Positions 38,719 through 46,076 of a DNA stretch of 64,000 bases are shown here, in pieces; within the stretch, counting starts at the first letter, position 1, and each line of letters begins with the position of its first letter. The notes beneath the pieces were generated by a model. The model worked only from the letters and a program-made list of their open reading frames with translations. It searched no databases and was not told the DNA's origin. The translations under genes and the position numbers were made by a program. Source of the DNA: Geodermatophilus normandii (GTDB lineage: Bacteria; Actinomycetota; Actinomycetes; Mycobacteriales; Geodermatophilaceae); contig NZ_QGTX01000001.1 of NCBI RefSeq assembly GCF_003182485.1, positions 930,001 through 994,000 of the forward strand, read 5' to 3'.

Positions 38719-39782
38719 CGCGGCCGCCGTCCGACGAAGGCCGAGAGCACGACGCCGGCGATCATGACGGCGCCGGCCGCGGCCGACCGCCACATCGAGG
38801 GCAGGTCGCGGGTGGTGACCACCGGGTCCGGCGGCAGGCCGTAGACCTCCGGCTCGTCGAGCAGCAGGAAGAACGCCCCGGCCCCGCCGACGCCGTCGTC
38901 CTCGTCGCGGCCGTAGAGCCGCGCGGTCTCCACGCCCTGGCCCTTCAGCGTGGCCAGCCGCGCGTCGGCACGGGCCTGCAGCTCGTCGAGGTTGCCGAAC
39001 TGGATCGACTGCGTGGGGCAGGCGGTGGCGCAGGCCGGCTGCAGCCCGTCGGTCAGCCGGTCGTAGCACATCGTGCACTTGAAGACCCGGCCGTCGTCCT
39101 TGCGCTGGTCGATGACCCCGTACGGGCAGGAGGGCACGCAGTAGCCGCAGCCGTTGCAGATGTCACCCTGCACGACGACGGTGCCGAACTCGGTGCGGAA
39201 CAGGGCACCGGTCGGGCAGACGTCGAGGCAGCCGGCGTGCGTGCAGTGCTTGCAGACGTCGGAGCTCATCAGCCAGCGGATCTGCTTGTCCGACCCGGTC
39301 TGCCCCGTCTGCGGGTCGAACTCGCTCAGCGCCTCGGCGTTGAGGACGCCGGACTGCTGCGCCCTCGCCAGGCTCTCGTCGTTCTGGCCCTCGGCGACCG
39401 ACGGCCCGGAGCCCCCGCGGTCGTCCCCGGGCCGCCCGAAGGTCGGCGTCGGCAGGTCCACGGTGCGGCTCTGCTCGATGAAGGCCACGTGCCGCCAGGA
39501 GTTGGCGCCCAGCTGGCCGGTGTTGTCGTAGGACATCCCGGACAGCCCGATGACGTCGCGCACGCCGTGCGCGTCGTCCATCGGCAGGGTGTTCCACTCC
39601 TTGCACGCCACCTCGCAGGCCTTGCAGCCGATGCACACCGAGGTGTCGGTGAAGAAGCCCACGCGCGCCGGGTGGTCGGTGTCGTAGCCGGCCTGCCCGG
39701 TCACGTCCGGCACCGGCCCGTAGAGCCGGTTCTCCGGGTCGTGCCCGGTGAAGGCCGCGCTCGCCGAGCTGATCGAGGTCAT
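38715..39782 (-). CDS. Formate dehydrogenase beta subunit, four [4Fe-4S] clusters
   Basis: Electron-transfer subunit of 355 residues with four ferredoxin-like Cys groups. The first is CIGCKACEVAC at 50-60. It is followed by CKHCTHAGCLDVCPTGAL, CNGCGYCVPSCPYGV and CTMCYDRL with CATACPTQSI. It should carry electrons from the molybdenum subunit to the NrfD-like membrane protein. A single C-terminal helix (AAAGAVMIAGVVLSAFV) anchors it. Start ATG 39782 lies 10 bases after the alpha-subunit stop. No twin-arginine signal is visible on alpha or beta, suggesting a cytoplasm-facing complex. Confidence 0.94.
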   Translation of the reverse strand: MTSISSASAAFTGHDPENRLYGPVPDVTGQAGYDTDHPARVGFFTDTSVCIGCKACEVACKEWNTLPMDDAHGVRDVIGLSGMSYDNTGQLGANSWRHVAFIEQSRTVDLPTPTFGRPGDDRGGSGPSVAEGQNDESLARAQQSGVLNAEALSEFDPQTGQTGSDKQIRWLMSSDVCKHCTHAGCLDVCPTGALFRTEFGTVVVQGDICNGCGYCVPSCPYGVIDQRKDDGRVFKCTMCYDRLTDGLQPACATACPTQSIQFGNLDELQARADARLATLKGQGVETARLYGRDEDDGVGGAGAFFLLLDEPEVYGLPPDPVVTTRDLPSMWRSAAAGAVMIAGVVLSAFVGRRPR

Positions 39783-39792
39783 GCCGGACTCC

Positions 39793-42700
39793 TCACTGCT
39801 GGGATCCCTCGCCGGCCTCGGCGGCGACCGGGTCGCGGCCGTTCACCCCGACCCGTCCGGAGTCGACGCCGGCCCGCCGGCGGTAGGACTCCACGAACTC
39901 GATCAGCGCCGGGCCCCGCGGGCGCCGTCCCGGCCGGATGTCGGCGGTGCTGACCTTGTCCTCCTGGATGTGGGTGTTCGGGTCGAGCACGATCCCGAGC
40001 AGGTCGTTGGCCGAGTCGCCGGTCGAGATGCCGCTGTAGGACCAGTGGTAGGGCATGCCGATCTGGTGCACGACCTGGCCGCTGCGCAGCCGGATCGGCC
40101 GCATCCGCTCGGTGACCAGCACCTTCGCCTCGATCGCGGTCCGCGTGCTGACCAGCGTGGCGTACTCCCCGTTGGTCAGGCCGCGCAGCGCGGCGAGCTC
40201 CGGGCTCACCTCGACGAAGAACTCCGGCTGGAGCTCGGACAGGTAGGGCAGCGTGCGGCTCATCCCGCCGGCGGTGTGGTGCTCGGTGAGCCGGTAGGTG
40301 GTGACCTGGAACGGGAAGACCGGGCTCAGCGAGGGGTTCTCGCGGTTCCACGGCCCCTCGATGTGCTCGATCGTCGGGTTGGCCTGCTGCTTGTACAGGG
40401 CGTTCTCGACGACGGACTCCGCCGGCTCGTAGTGCGTCGGCAGCGGGCCGTCGACCACGCCGGCGGGCGCGTACAGCCAGGCCTTCCCGTCCCCCTGCAT
40501 GATGAACGGGTCGGCGCCGCCGATCGCGTCCTGCGCCCGGGCCCCGTCCGGCGGCACGTAGTCCGGCCGCTTGGTCGCCTCGAAGTCCGGGTTGTCGGCG
40601 CCGGTCCAGCGACCGGCCTCGGAGTCCCAGTACACGTACTTCTTGCGCTCGCTCCACGGCTTGCCGTCGGGGTCGGCCGAGGCGCGGTTGTAGAGGATGC
40701 GCCGGTTGTACGGCCAGGCCCAGCCCCACTCGGAGGCGACCTGGCCCTGCTCGCGGCCCGGCTTGCGGCGGGCGGCCTGGTTGACCTCGTCGGCGTAGAC
40801 GCCGGAGTAGATCCAGCAGCCGCACGTCGTCGAGCCGTCGTCCTTGAGGTCCATGTAGCCCGACACCGCGTGCCCGTCGGGGCCCACGCCGTTGATCTCA
40901 CGGAGGACGGCGTCGGCGCTGGGCTCCCGGTCGGGTCCGTGGGTGGGGTAGTCCCAGGTCAGGTCCAGCAGCGGGCGGTCCCGCGGATCGGTGGAGTCCG
41001 CCAGTCGCTCGCGCAGGATGCGGCCGAGGTGGAAGTAGAACCACAGGTCGCTCGTGGCGTCACCCGGCGGCTCGACGGCCTTGTGCCGCCACTGCAGCAG
41101 CCGCTGCGTCTGGGTGAAGGTCCCCTCCTTCTCCGCGTGCGACGCCGCGGGCACGAAGAAGACCTCGGTCGCGATCGTCTCGGGCGCCAGCTCGCCGGTC
41201 TCGATCTCCGGCGACTCCTTCCAGAAGGTCGCCGACTCGATCATCTGCAGGTCGCGCACGACCAGCCAGTCCAGGTTGGCCAGCCCGAACCGGTTCATCC
41301 GGCCGTTGGGGTGCCCGACCGTGGGGTTCTCACCGACCAGGAAGTAGCCGGAGACCTTCCCCTCGATCATGTCCTTGATCGTCCGGTAGGAGCTGTGGTC
41401 GCCGTCGATCTTCGGGATGTAGTCGAAGCAGAAGTCGTTCTCCGCGGTGGCGGCGTCGCCCCACCAGGCCTTGAGCAGACTGACCGTGTAGGCCCGCTTG
41501 TTGCCCCAGAACCCGGCCTTGCCGGCCGCGTCCGCGCAGTACTCGTCGAGCGACCCGTGCTGCAGGGCGTGCGGCATCGGCAGGTAGCCCGGCAGCAGGT
41601 TGTACAGCGTCGGGACGTCGGTCGAGCCCTGGATGCTGGCGTGCCCGCGCAGCGCGAGGATGCCGCCGCCGGGACGGCCGATGTTGCCCAGCAGGGTCTG
41701 CAGGATCGAGCAGGTGCGGATGTACTGCGCGCCGACGCTGTGCTGCGTCCAGCCCACCGAGTAGACCCACGCCGTCGTCCGGTCCCGCTTGCTGTTCTCG
41801 GTCACCCAGCGGGCGACCTGCAGGAACACCTCCGGCTCGATGCCGCAGACCTCGGCCACCATCTCCGGGGTGTAGCGGGCGAAGTGCCGCTTGAGGACCT
41901 GGAAGACCGTGCGCGGGTGCTGCAGCGTCTCGTCCCGCTTCGGCTTGGCCGCGATCGGCGGGCCGCCGCTGCCGGCCGCCTGCGCCTTGTCGGTCTTCTT
42001 GACCTCGGGGTGCTGCTCCCTGCGGTCCTGCTCCGCGGCCCCTGCCGGGTCGTCGGAGCCCGAGTGCGGCGGCTCCTCCGGCTCGTACTGCCAGCTCGCC
42101 TCGTCGTACTGGTTGTTCTCCGGGTCGAAGCCCGAGAACAGGCCACCGAGGTCCTCGGCGTCGACGAAGTCCTCGCCCACCAGCGCCGCGGCGTTGGTGT
42201 AGGCGACCACGTACTCCTTGAAGTAGAGCTCGTTGTCGAGCACGTACCGGATCAGGCCGCCGAGGAAGGCGATGTCGGTGCCCATGCGCAGCGGCACGTG
42301 CAGGTCGGCGATCGCGCTGGTGCGGGTGAACCGCGGGTCGACGTGGATCACCTTGGCGCCGCGCGCCTTGGCCTCCGCCACCCACTGGAATCCCACCGGG
42401 TGGCACTCGGCCATGTTCGAACCCTCGATGACGATGCAGTCGGAGTTCGCGAGGTCTTCCTGGGAGTTCGTGGCACCGCCACGACCGAACGAGGCACCCA
42501 GACCGGGCACCGTGGCGGAGTGCTATATGCGCGCCTGGTTCTCGATCTGGATCGCGCCCAGGGCGCTGTAGAGCTTCTTCATGAGGTAGTTCTCCTCGTT
42601 GTCGAGGGTCGCTCCTCCGAGGCTCGCCATCCCCATGGTGCGGTTCACGCGCTTGCCGTCGTTCTCGTCCTGCCAGCCCTTGCGCCGGGCCTCCAGGACG

Positions 42701-43083
42701 CGGTCGGCGATCATCTCCATCGCCGTGTCGAGCTCGAGGTCCTCCCACTCCGTCCCGTAGGGACGGCGGTACTTGACCGTCGTCACGCGGGTCGGGCTGG
42801 TGACCAGCGACTTGCTGGCGCTGCCCTTGGGGCACAGCCGGCCGCGGCTGATCGGCGAGTCCGGATCGCCCTCGATCTGGACGATCTTCTCGTCCTGCAC
42901 GAAGATCCGCTGCCCGCAACCCACCGCGCAGTAGGGGCACACGCTCTGCACGACGCGGTCGGCGGTGGCCGTGCGGCTCACCACGTTCTCCGTCGCCTTG
43001 CTGCGCGCCGCCGCGCCGCGTCCGAGCGGGTCGGGGCCGGTCAGCTGCCGGAACACCGGCCAGGCGTCGAGCCAGGTCTTCAC
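39793..43083 (-). CDS. fdhA: Formate dehydrogenase alpha subunit (molybdopterin), selenocysteine encoded by in-frame UAG
   Basis: Catalytic subunit oxidising formate to CO2 at a bis-molybdopterin guanine dinucleotide centre. Read through one in-frame TAG (42525-42523), the gene encodes 1096 residues, a normal length. The [4Fe-4S] ligands are Cys49, Cys52, Cys56 and Cys84, with CPKGSASKSL behind them. Residue 187, encoded by TAG, lies in ENQARI-x-HSATVPGLGASF, exactly where relatives carry Sec or Cys, and is followed by the conserved His. A SECIS-like hairpin lies 11 bases after the codon. Without recoding, a 186-residue fragment and a separate 905-residue frame would result, each lacking half the active site. 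No frameshift is needed and both sides keep full conservation, so this is not a pseudogene. First gene of the operon. A charged insertion lies near residues 320-365. Confidence 0.93.
42493..42511 (-). promoter_or_regulatory. SECIS-like hairpin for UAG selenocysteine insertion
   Basis: On the minus strand the RNA reads GGUGCCC, loop GGUCU, GGGUGCC. This is a 7-bp stem with two adjacent G-U pairs in its middle and a 5-base apical loop. It begins 11 bases after the UAG. As I recall the E. coli fdhF SECIS, its apical loop is also GGUCU and its stem also begins 11 bases after the UGA. SelB recognises the loop GU. The element is inside the coding region, as bacterial SECIS elements are. Confidence 0.85.
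42523..42525 (-). other. UAG selenocysteine codon in fdhA
   Basis: The codon reads TAG on the minus strand, preceded by ATA (a rare Ile codon in such G/C-rich DNA) and followed by CAC (His). It aligns with the Sec/Cys position of formate dehydrogenases. UGA is the usual selenocysteine codon. UAG use requires a tRNA-Sec with anticodon CUA, which is not in this window. Confidence 0.88.
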
Positions 43084-43133
43084 CGTGTGGACTCTGCCAC
43101 TCCCGGCGCGATCCGGCGCGCGGACCGGACGCG

Positions 43134-43163
43134 GCGGTGCCGGACGTCCCCGTCCGGCACCGC
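43134..43163. terminator. Perfect 13-bp hairpin upstream of the fdh operon
   Basis: GCGGTGCCGGACG, loop TCCC, then the exact complement. It lies 20 bases after the stop of the secreted-protein gene (43183-43686) and 51 bases before the fdhA start, both on the minus strand. It probably ends the upstream transcript and insulates the operon. A role as an fdh leader structure is possible. Confidence 0.75.
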
Positions 43164-43182
43164 CCGCCCGCCCGCCCGCGCG

Positions 43183-43686
43183 TCAGCGCACGTGCACGAA
43201 CTCGCTGTGGCTCAGCAGCAGGCCCTCGGGCCCCGCGGCGTCCGGGTCGGTGAGGCAGAACTGCACGTAGGCCTCGCCCTTGGCCAGCGGGCCCTGCGCG
43301 GGCCGCGCCTGGCCCGGGACGTACCAGGGCTCGGTCTGGTCGACGGTGAAGGTGCCCAGGTGGGTGCGCCCGTCGCAGGTGAAGGCGTTGCGGTGGCTGT
43401 CGCTCCACGCCGCGGAGATGCCGCTGCTGCCCTCCCCCTCCAGCCGGGGGTCGGCCGTGCGGTCGGGGGTCTGCTTGACCGAGACCCACAGGCCCAGCTC
43501 CTCGCCGGGGGCGCACCGGTAGCGCACCTGGACCTGCGCCACGGTCCGGTCGCCGCGGTCGACCTGCACGACGCCGACGACGTCGGCCTCGTAGACGGGC
43601 TTCGGCGCGGCCGCGGCGGGGCCGGCGAGGGTGAGGACGGACGTCGCGGCGAGGGCGGTGCCGGCGACGAGGGAACGCAGACGCAC
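43183..43686 (-). CDS. Small secreted protein of unknown function
   Basis: Exported protein of 167 residues with a Sec signal peptide (VRLRSLVAGTALAATSVLTL, cleavage near AGPAAAA). The mature part has two Cys pairs' worth of residues (YRCAPGEELG, AFTCDGRTH, VQFCLTDP) and beta-rich segments such as VVQVDRGDRTVAQVQVRYRC, suggesting a small immunoglobulin-like or lipocalin-like fold. No known domain recognised. GTG 43686 has AGGAG five bases upstream, which decides the start. It is separated from the fdh operon by a strong hairpin. Confidence 0.75.
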   Translation of the reverse strand: MRLRSLVAGTALAATSVLTLAGPAAAAPKPVYEADVVGVVQVDRGDRTVAQVQVRYRCAPGEELGLWVSVKQTPDRTADPRLEGEGSSGISAAWSDSHRNAFTCDGRTHLGTFTVDQTEPWYVPGQARPAQGPLAKGEAYVQFCLTDPDAAGPEGLLLSHSEFVHVR

Positions 43687-43765
43687 GGGAACTCCTGTGA
43701 TCACGGGAACGGGACGGCGGCGGAAGATGCCAGAGCCCGTCGCGCCCGGCCAGGGGTTCGCGCGC

Positions 43766-43787
43766 GGTACCGGGACGACCCGGTACC
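43766..43787. terminator. Short hairpin after the MmcQ/YjbR gene
   Basis: GGTACCGGG, loop ACGA, CCCGGTACC (9-bp perfect stem), 24 bases beyond the stop of the gene at 43811-44215. An operator for the 43686 gene is an alternative. Confidence 0.55.
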
Positions 43788-43810
43788 GGGAGTCCGTCCG
43801 GGTGCCGACC

Positions 43811-44215
43811 CTAGGTCGCGGGACCGGTCCGCTCCGCCGCGAGGTGCTCCTGCGCCAGCCGCTTCGGCGCCTTGGCCAGCCACGCCTCGGTGACCAGCTC
43901 GGCCAGCTCGCCGACGTCGATGGCGTCGAGCCGCACGAGCACGGCGGCGTACCCGTCGAAGTGCGGCGTCGTCAGGTAGACGGCGGGGTCGTCGGCGACC
44001 AGCGCCCGCTTGACGCCCTCGTCGGCGACGGCGACGCCGAGGACCGAGCCGTCGGGAGCGGCGTCGCCGAGGTGCTCGAGGTCGGCGCGGCGCAGCGGGC
44101 GCTCCCACACGAAGGCCCGGTCGCGCACCTTCCACGCCCGCCAGCCGTAGGAGGTGCCCTCGGCGGTCCCGGGCAGGGCGAGCGCCAGGCGTCGCACGTC
44201 CGCCCAGGTGGCCAC
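43811..44215 (-). CDS. MmcQ/YjbR family protein
   Basis: Protein of 134 residues of the MmcQ/YjbR (CyaY-like fold) family, function not established. It begins with the typical ADVRRLALALPGTAEGTSYG, followed by AWKVRDRAFVWERPL and the core PAVYLTTPHFDGYAAVLVRL. It ends in the helix ELAELVTEAWLAKAPKRLA. Members are small soluble proteins, sometimes described as DNA-binding-like. Start GTG 44215. The family's length is about 115-130 residues, so this is complete. Confidence 0.85.
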   Translation of the reverse strand: MATWADVRRLALALPGTAEGTSYGWRAWKVRDRAFVWERPLRRADLEHLGDAAPDGSVLGVAVADEGVKRALVADDPAVYLTTPHFDGYAAVLVRLDAIDVGELAELVTEAWLAKAPKRLAQEHLAAERTGPAT

Positions 44216-44237
44216 GGGGAACCCAGCGCCGTCCGGG

Positions 44238-44504
44238 TCAGGCCGGGCTCACGCCCGGCGTCCGCCGTCCGCGGGGCGGCAGGGCCAGCCCGCACGCGGC
44301 CAGCCGCTCGCGCAGCCGGGCCGCCTCCTGGCGCCGCTGCTCGGCGCGCCGGCGCAGGACGGTCCCCTGCAGCGGGTCGGCGGTGCGCTGCGCCCGCGAC
44401 TCCAGCACCGCCGCGGTCTCCAGGTGCAGCGCCATGCGCCGCAGCTCACCGGACAGCTCCGCCGTCCGCAGACCCGACCCCGGGTCCCCCTCCGCTGAGG
44501 TCAT
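44238..44504 (-). CDS. Small helical protein of unknown function
   Basis: About 88 residues, strongly helical and Arg/Ala/Leu-rich: ELRRMALHLETAAVLESRAQ and LRRRAEQRRQEAARLRERLA look like a helical hairpin or coiled coil. There is no known family and no clear ribosome site. ATG 44504 or ATG 44513 could start it. It lies divergent to the metallo-beta-lactamase-fold gene at 44623 and 22 bases upstream of the MmcQ/YjbR gene on the same strand. Confidence 0.5.
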   Translation of the reverse strand: MTSAEGDPGSGLRTAELSGELRRMALHLETAAVLESRAQRTADPLQGTVLRRRAEQRRQEAARLRERLAACGLALPPRGRRTPGVSPA

Positions 44505-44622
44505 GGGAGGCATGGTGGAACGCATCCGTCCCGGCCGCACCCGGAGCGACGCGCCGGGGCGAGGACGCCGGGCGGGGGACGACGGCCCTGGAGCCGTCGG
44601 TGCCCGGGTCGATACTGGCCGG

Positions 44623-45432
44623 GTGGATGGTCCCGGGCTGCACTGGATCGGCCACTCGACCGTCCGCGTCGAGCTGGCCGGCAGCACCGTGCTGACCGAT
44701 CCGGTGCTCACCCGCGTCGTCGGCCCGCTGCGCCGCGTCGTCCCCCTCCCGCCCGCGGCCACCTGGGCCGGCGTCGACCTCGTGCTGGTCAGCCACCTGC
44801 ACGAGGACCACCTGCACCTGCCCAGCCTGCGGCTGCTCGACGACGACGTCCGCGTGGTCGTGCCCCGCGGCGCCGGGGCGTGGCTGCGCTCGCGCGGCGT
44901 GCGCTGGGTCGACGAGCTGGGCCCCGGCGAGTCGCTGGTGCACCGCGACCTGCGGATCACCGCCGTCCCCGCGTTGCACAGCGGCCACCGCTGGGGCCCG
45001 CGGCTGACCCACGGCCCCGACACCACCGCCGTCGGTCACCTGGTCGAGGGAGCCGGCGCCACCGTCTACGCCTGCGGGGACACCGACCTGTTCGACGGGA
45101 TGCACCGCATCGGCGACCGCGGGATCGACGTCGCGCTGGTGCCCGTGTGGGGCTGGGGCCCGACGCTCGGCCCGGGCCACCTCGACCCCGGGCGGGCGGC
45201 CGACGCGATGGCGCGGGTGCGCCCGCGGGTCGCCGTCCCGGTGCACTGGGGGACGCTCACCGTGGCCGGCGGCACGGTCGTGCCCGGCCTGGCGCGGCGG
45301 TACCGGCGGGTGCTGGCCACCCCGCCGCGCGACTTCGCCGCGGCGGTCGCCGCCCGCGGGCTGTCCACCACCGTCGTCGTCCCGGAGCCGGGCGGGGCCG
45401 TCGAGCTCCCCACCGCGGCGGGTGCGCCGTGA
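44623..45432 (+). CDS. Metallo-beta-lactamase-fold hydrolase (UlaG/NAPE-PLD-like)
   Basis: Zinc hydrolase of 269 residues. It starts LHWIGHSTVRVELAGSTVLTDPVL, the entry typical of the UlaG and NAPE-phospholipase D branch. The metal-binding H-x-H-x-D-H is in SHLHEDHLHLP. Further ligands are in VPALHSGHRW, YACGDTDLFDGM (Asp) and VPVHWGTL (His). NAPE-PLD relatives cleave phospholipid phosphodiesters and UlaG opens a sugar lactone; the substrate here is unknown. GTG 44623 is chosen because the conserved region begins eight residues later. The stop overlaps the next start (GTGA), making a three-gene envelope operon with DedA and a phosphodiesterase. Confidence 0.85.
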   Translation: MDGPGLHWIGHSTVRVELAGSTVLTDPVLTRVVGPLRRVVPLPPAATWAGVDLVLVSHLHEDHLHLPSLRLLDDDVRVVVPRGAGAWLRSRGVRWVDELGPGESLVHRDLRITAVPALHSGHRWGPRLTHGPDTTAVGHLVEGAGATVYACGDTDLFDGMHRIGDRGIDVALVPVWGWGPTLGPGHLDPGRAADAMARVRPRVAVPVHWGTLTVAGGTVVPGLARRYRRVLATPPRDFAAAVAARGLSTTVVVPEPGGAVELPTAAGAP

Positions 45433-46076
45433 GCGCGGCCGCCCTCGCCTCCGGCTGGACCGACGGGTCCTCGATCGGCTACCCCGTGCTCTTCGGCGGC
45501 GTGCTGCTCGGCTCGATCGTGCCGGTGGTGCCCACGGGGGCGGTGGTCGGCGCGGCGGCCGCCTTCGCGATCACCGCGCACGAGCTGAACCTGGTCGCGG
45601 TGCTCGTGGTGGCCACCCTCGCCGCCTGGCTCGGCGACGTCGTCACCTTCGCCGTCTGCCGCTCGGGCGGGCCGGCCGCGGTGCGCTGGGTGGCCCGCGG
45701 GCAGCACGCCGACCGCATCGAGGAGGTCCGCGAGCAGTTCCGCCGGCACGGCTGGCAGATCGTCGTCGCCGGACGGCTGCTGCCCGCGGGCCGCATCCCC
45801 GTGCTGCTGGCCGCCGGCGCGCTGGCCTACCCCTGGCGGCGCCTGCTGCCGGCCTCGCTGCTCGCCGCCGGCCTGTGGGCGGTCGCCTACGCGCTGCTCG
45901 GGGTGGCCAGCGGCGGCATCTTCGACAGCCCGCTCGTCGCGACGCTGGTGGCCACGCTGCTGGTCCTCGTCGTCGGCGCGGTGCTCAACCTGGCCGGGTC
46001 GCGCCGCAGGCGGCAGCCCCAGCCGGAGGAGCACCCCGCCGACGAGAGCAGCCCGACCCCGTGCCGGCCGGCGTGA
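45429..46076 (+). CDS. DedA family membrane protein
   Basis: Membrane protein of 215 residues of the DedA/VTT superfamily. It has FGGVLLGSIVPVVPTGAVVG, the re-entrant region VVATLAAWLGDVVTFAVCRSGG, then RFRRHG-type helix FRRHGWQIVVAGRLLPAGRIPV with the conserved G-R-x-x-P, and two further helices. Some DedA proteins recycle undecaprenyl phosphate. It is coupled to both neighbours by 4-base overlaps. It is not closely similar to the TVP38-type protein at 30349-31062. Confidence 0.88.
   Translation: MSAAALASGWTDGSSIGYPVLFGGVLLGSIVPVVPTGAVVGAAAAFAITAHELNLVAVLVVATLAAWLGDVVTFAVCRSGGPAAVRWVARGQHADRIEEVREQFRRHGWQIVVAGRLLPAGRIPVLLAAGALAYPWRRLLPASLLAAGLWAVAYALLGVASGGIFDSPLVATLVATLLVLVVGAVLNLAGSRRRRQPQPEEHPADESSPTPCRPA

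Noticed and set aside
39793..42510. Separate 905-residue formate dehydrogenase gene starting at GTG 42510, with a 186-residue fragment upstream
   Set aside because: Both pieces are in the same frame, separated only by TAG and four sense codons. The gap falls exactly at the Sec residue and a SECIS-like hairpin follows. One recoded gene explains this better than two genes or a nonsense mutation.
43084..43182. A tRNA-Sec gene next to the selenoprotein operon
   Set aside because: The only structure is a 13-bp hairpin with a 4-base loop. There is no cloverleaf, CUA anticodon arm or CCA-type end, and the space is too small alongside the hairpin.
39748..43893. 1381-residue plus-strand open frame opposite the fdh operon
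   Set aside because: It is an antisense shadow produced by high G/C. It has no domain and is explained by the strongly conserved fdhA on the other strand.
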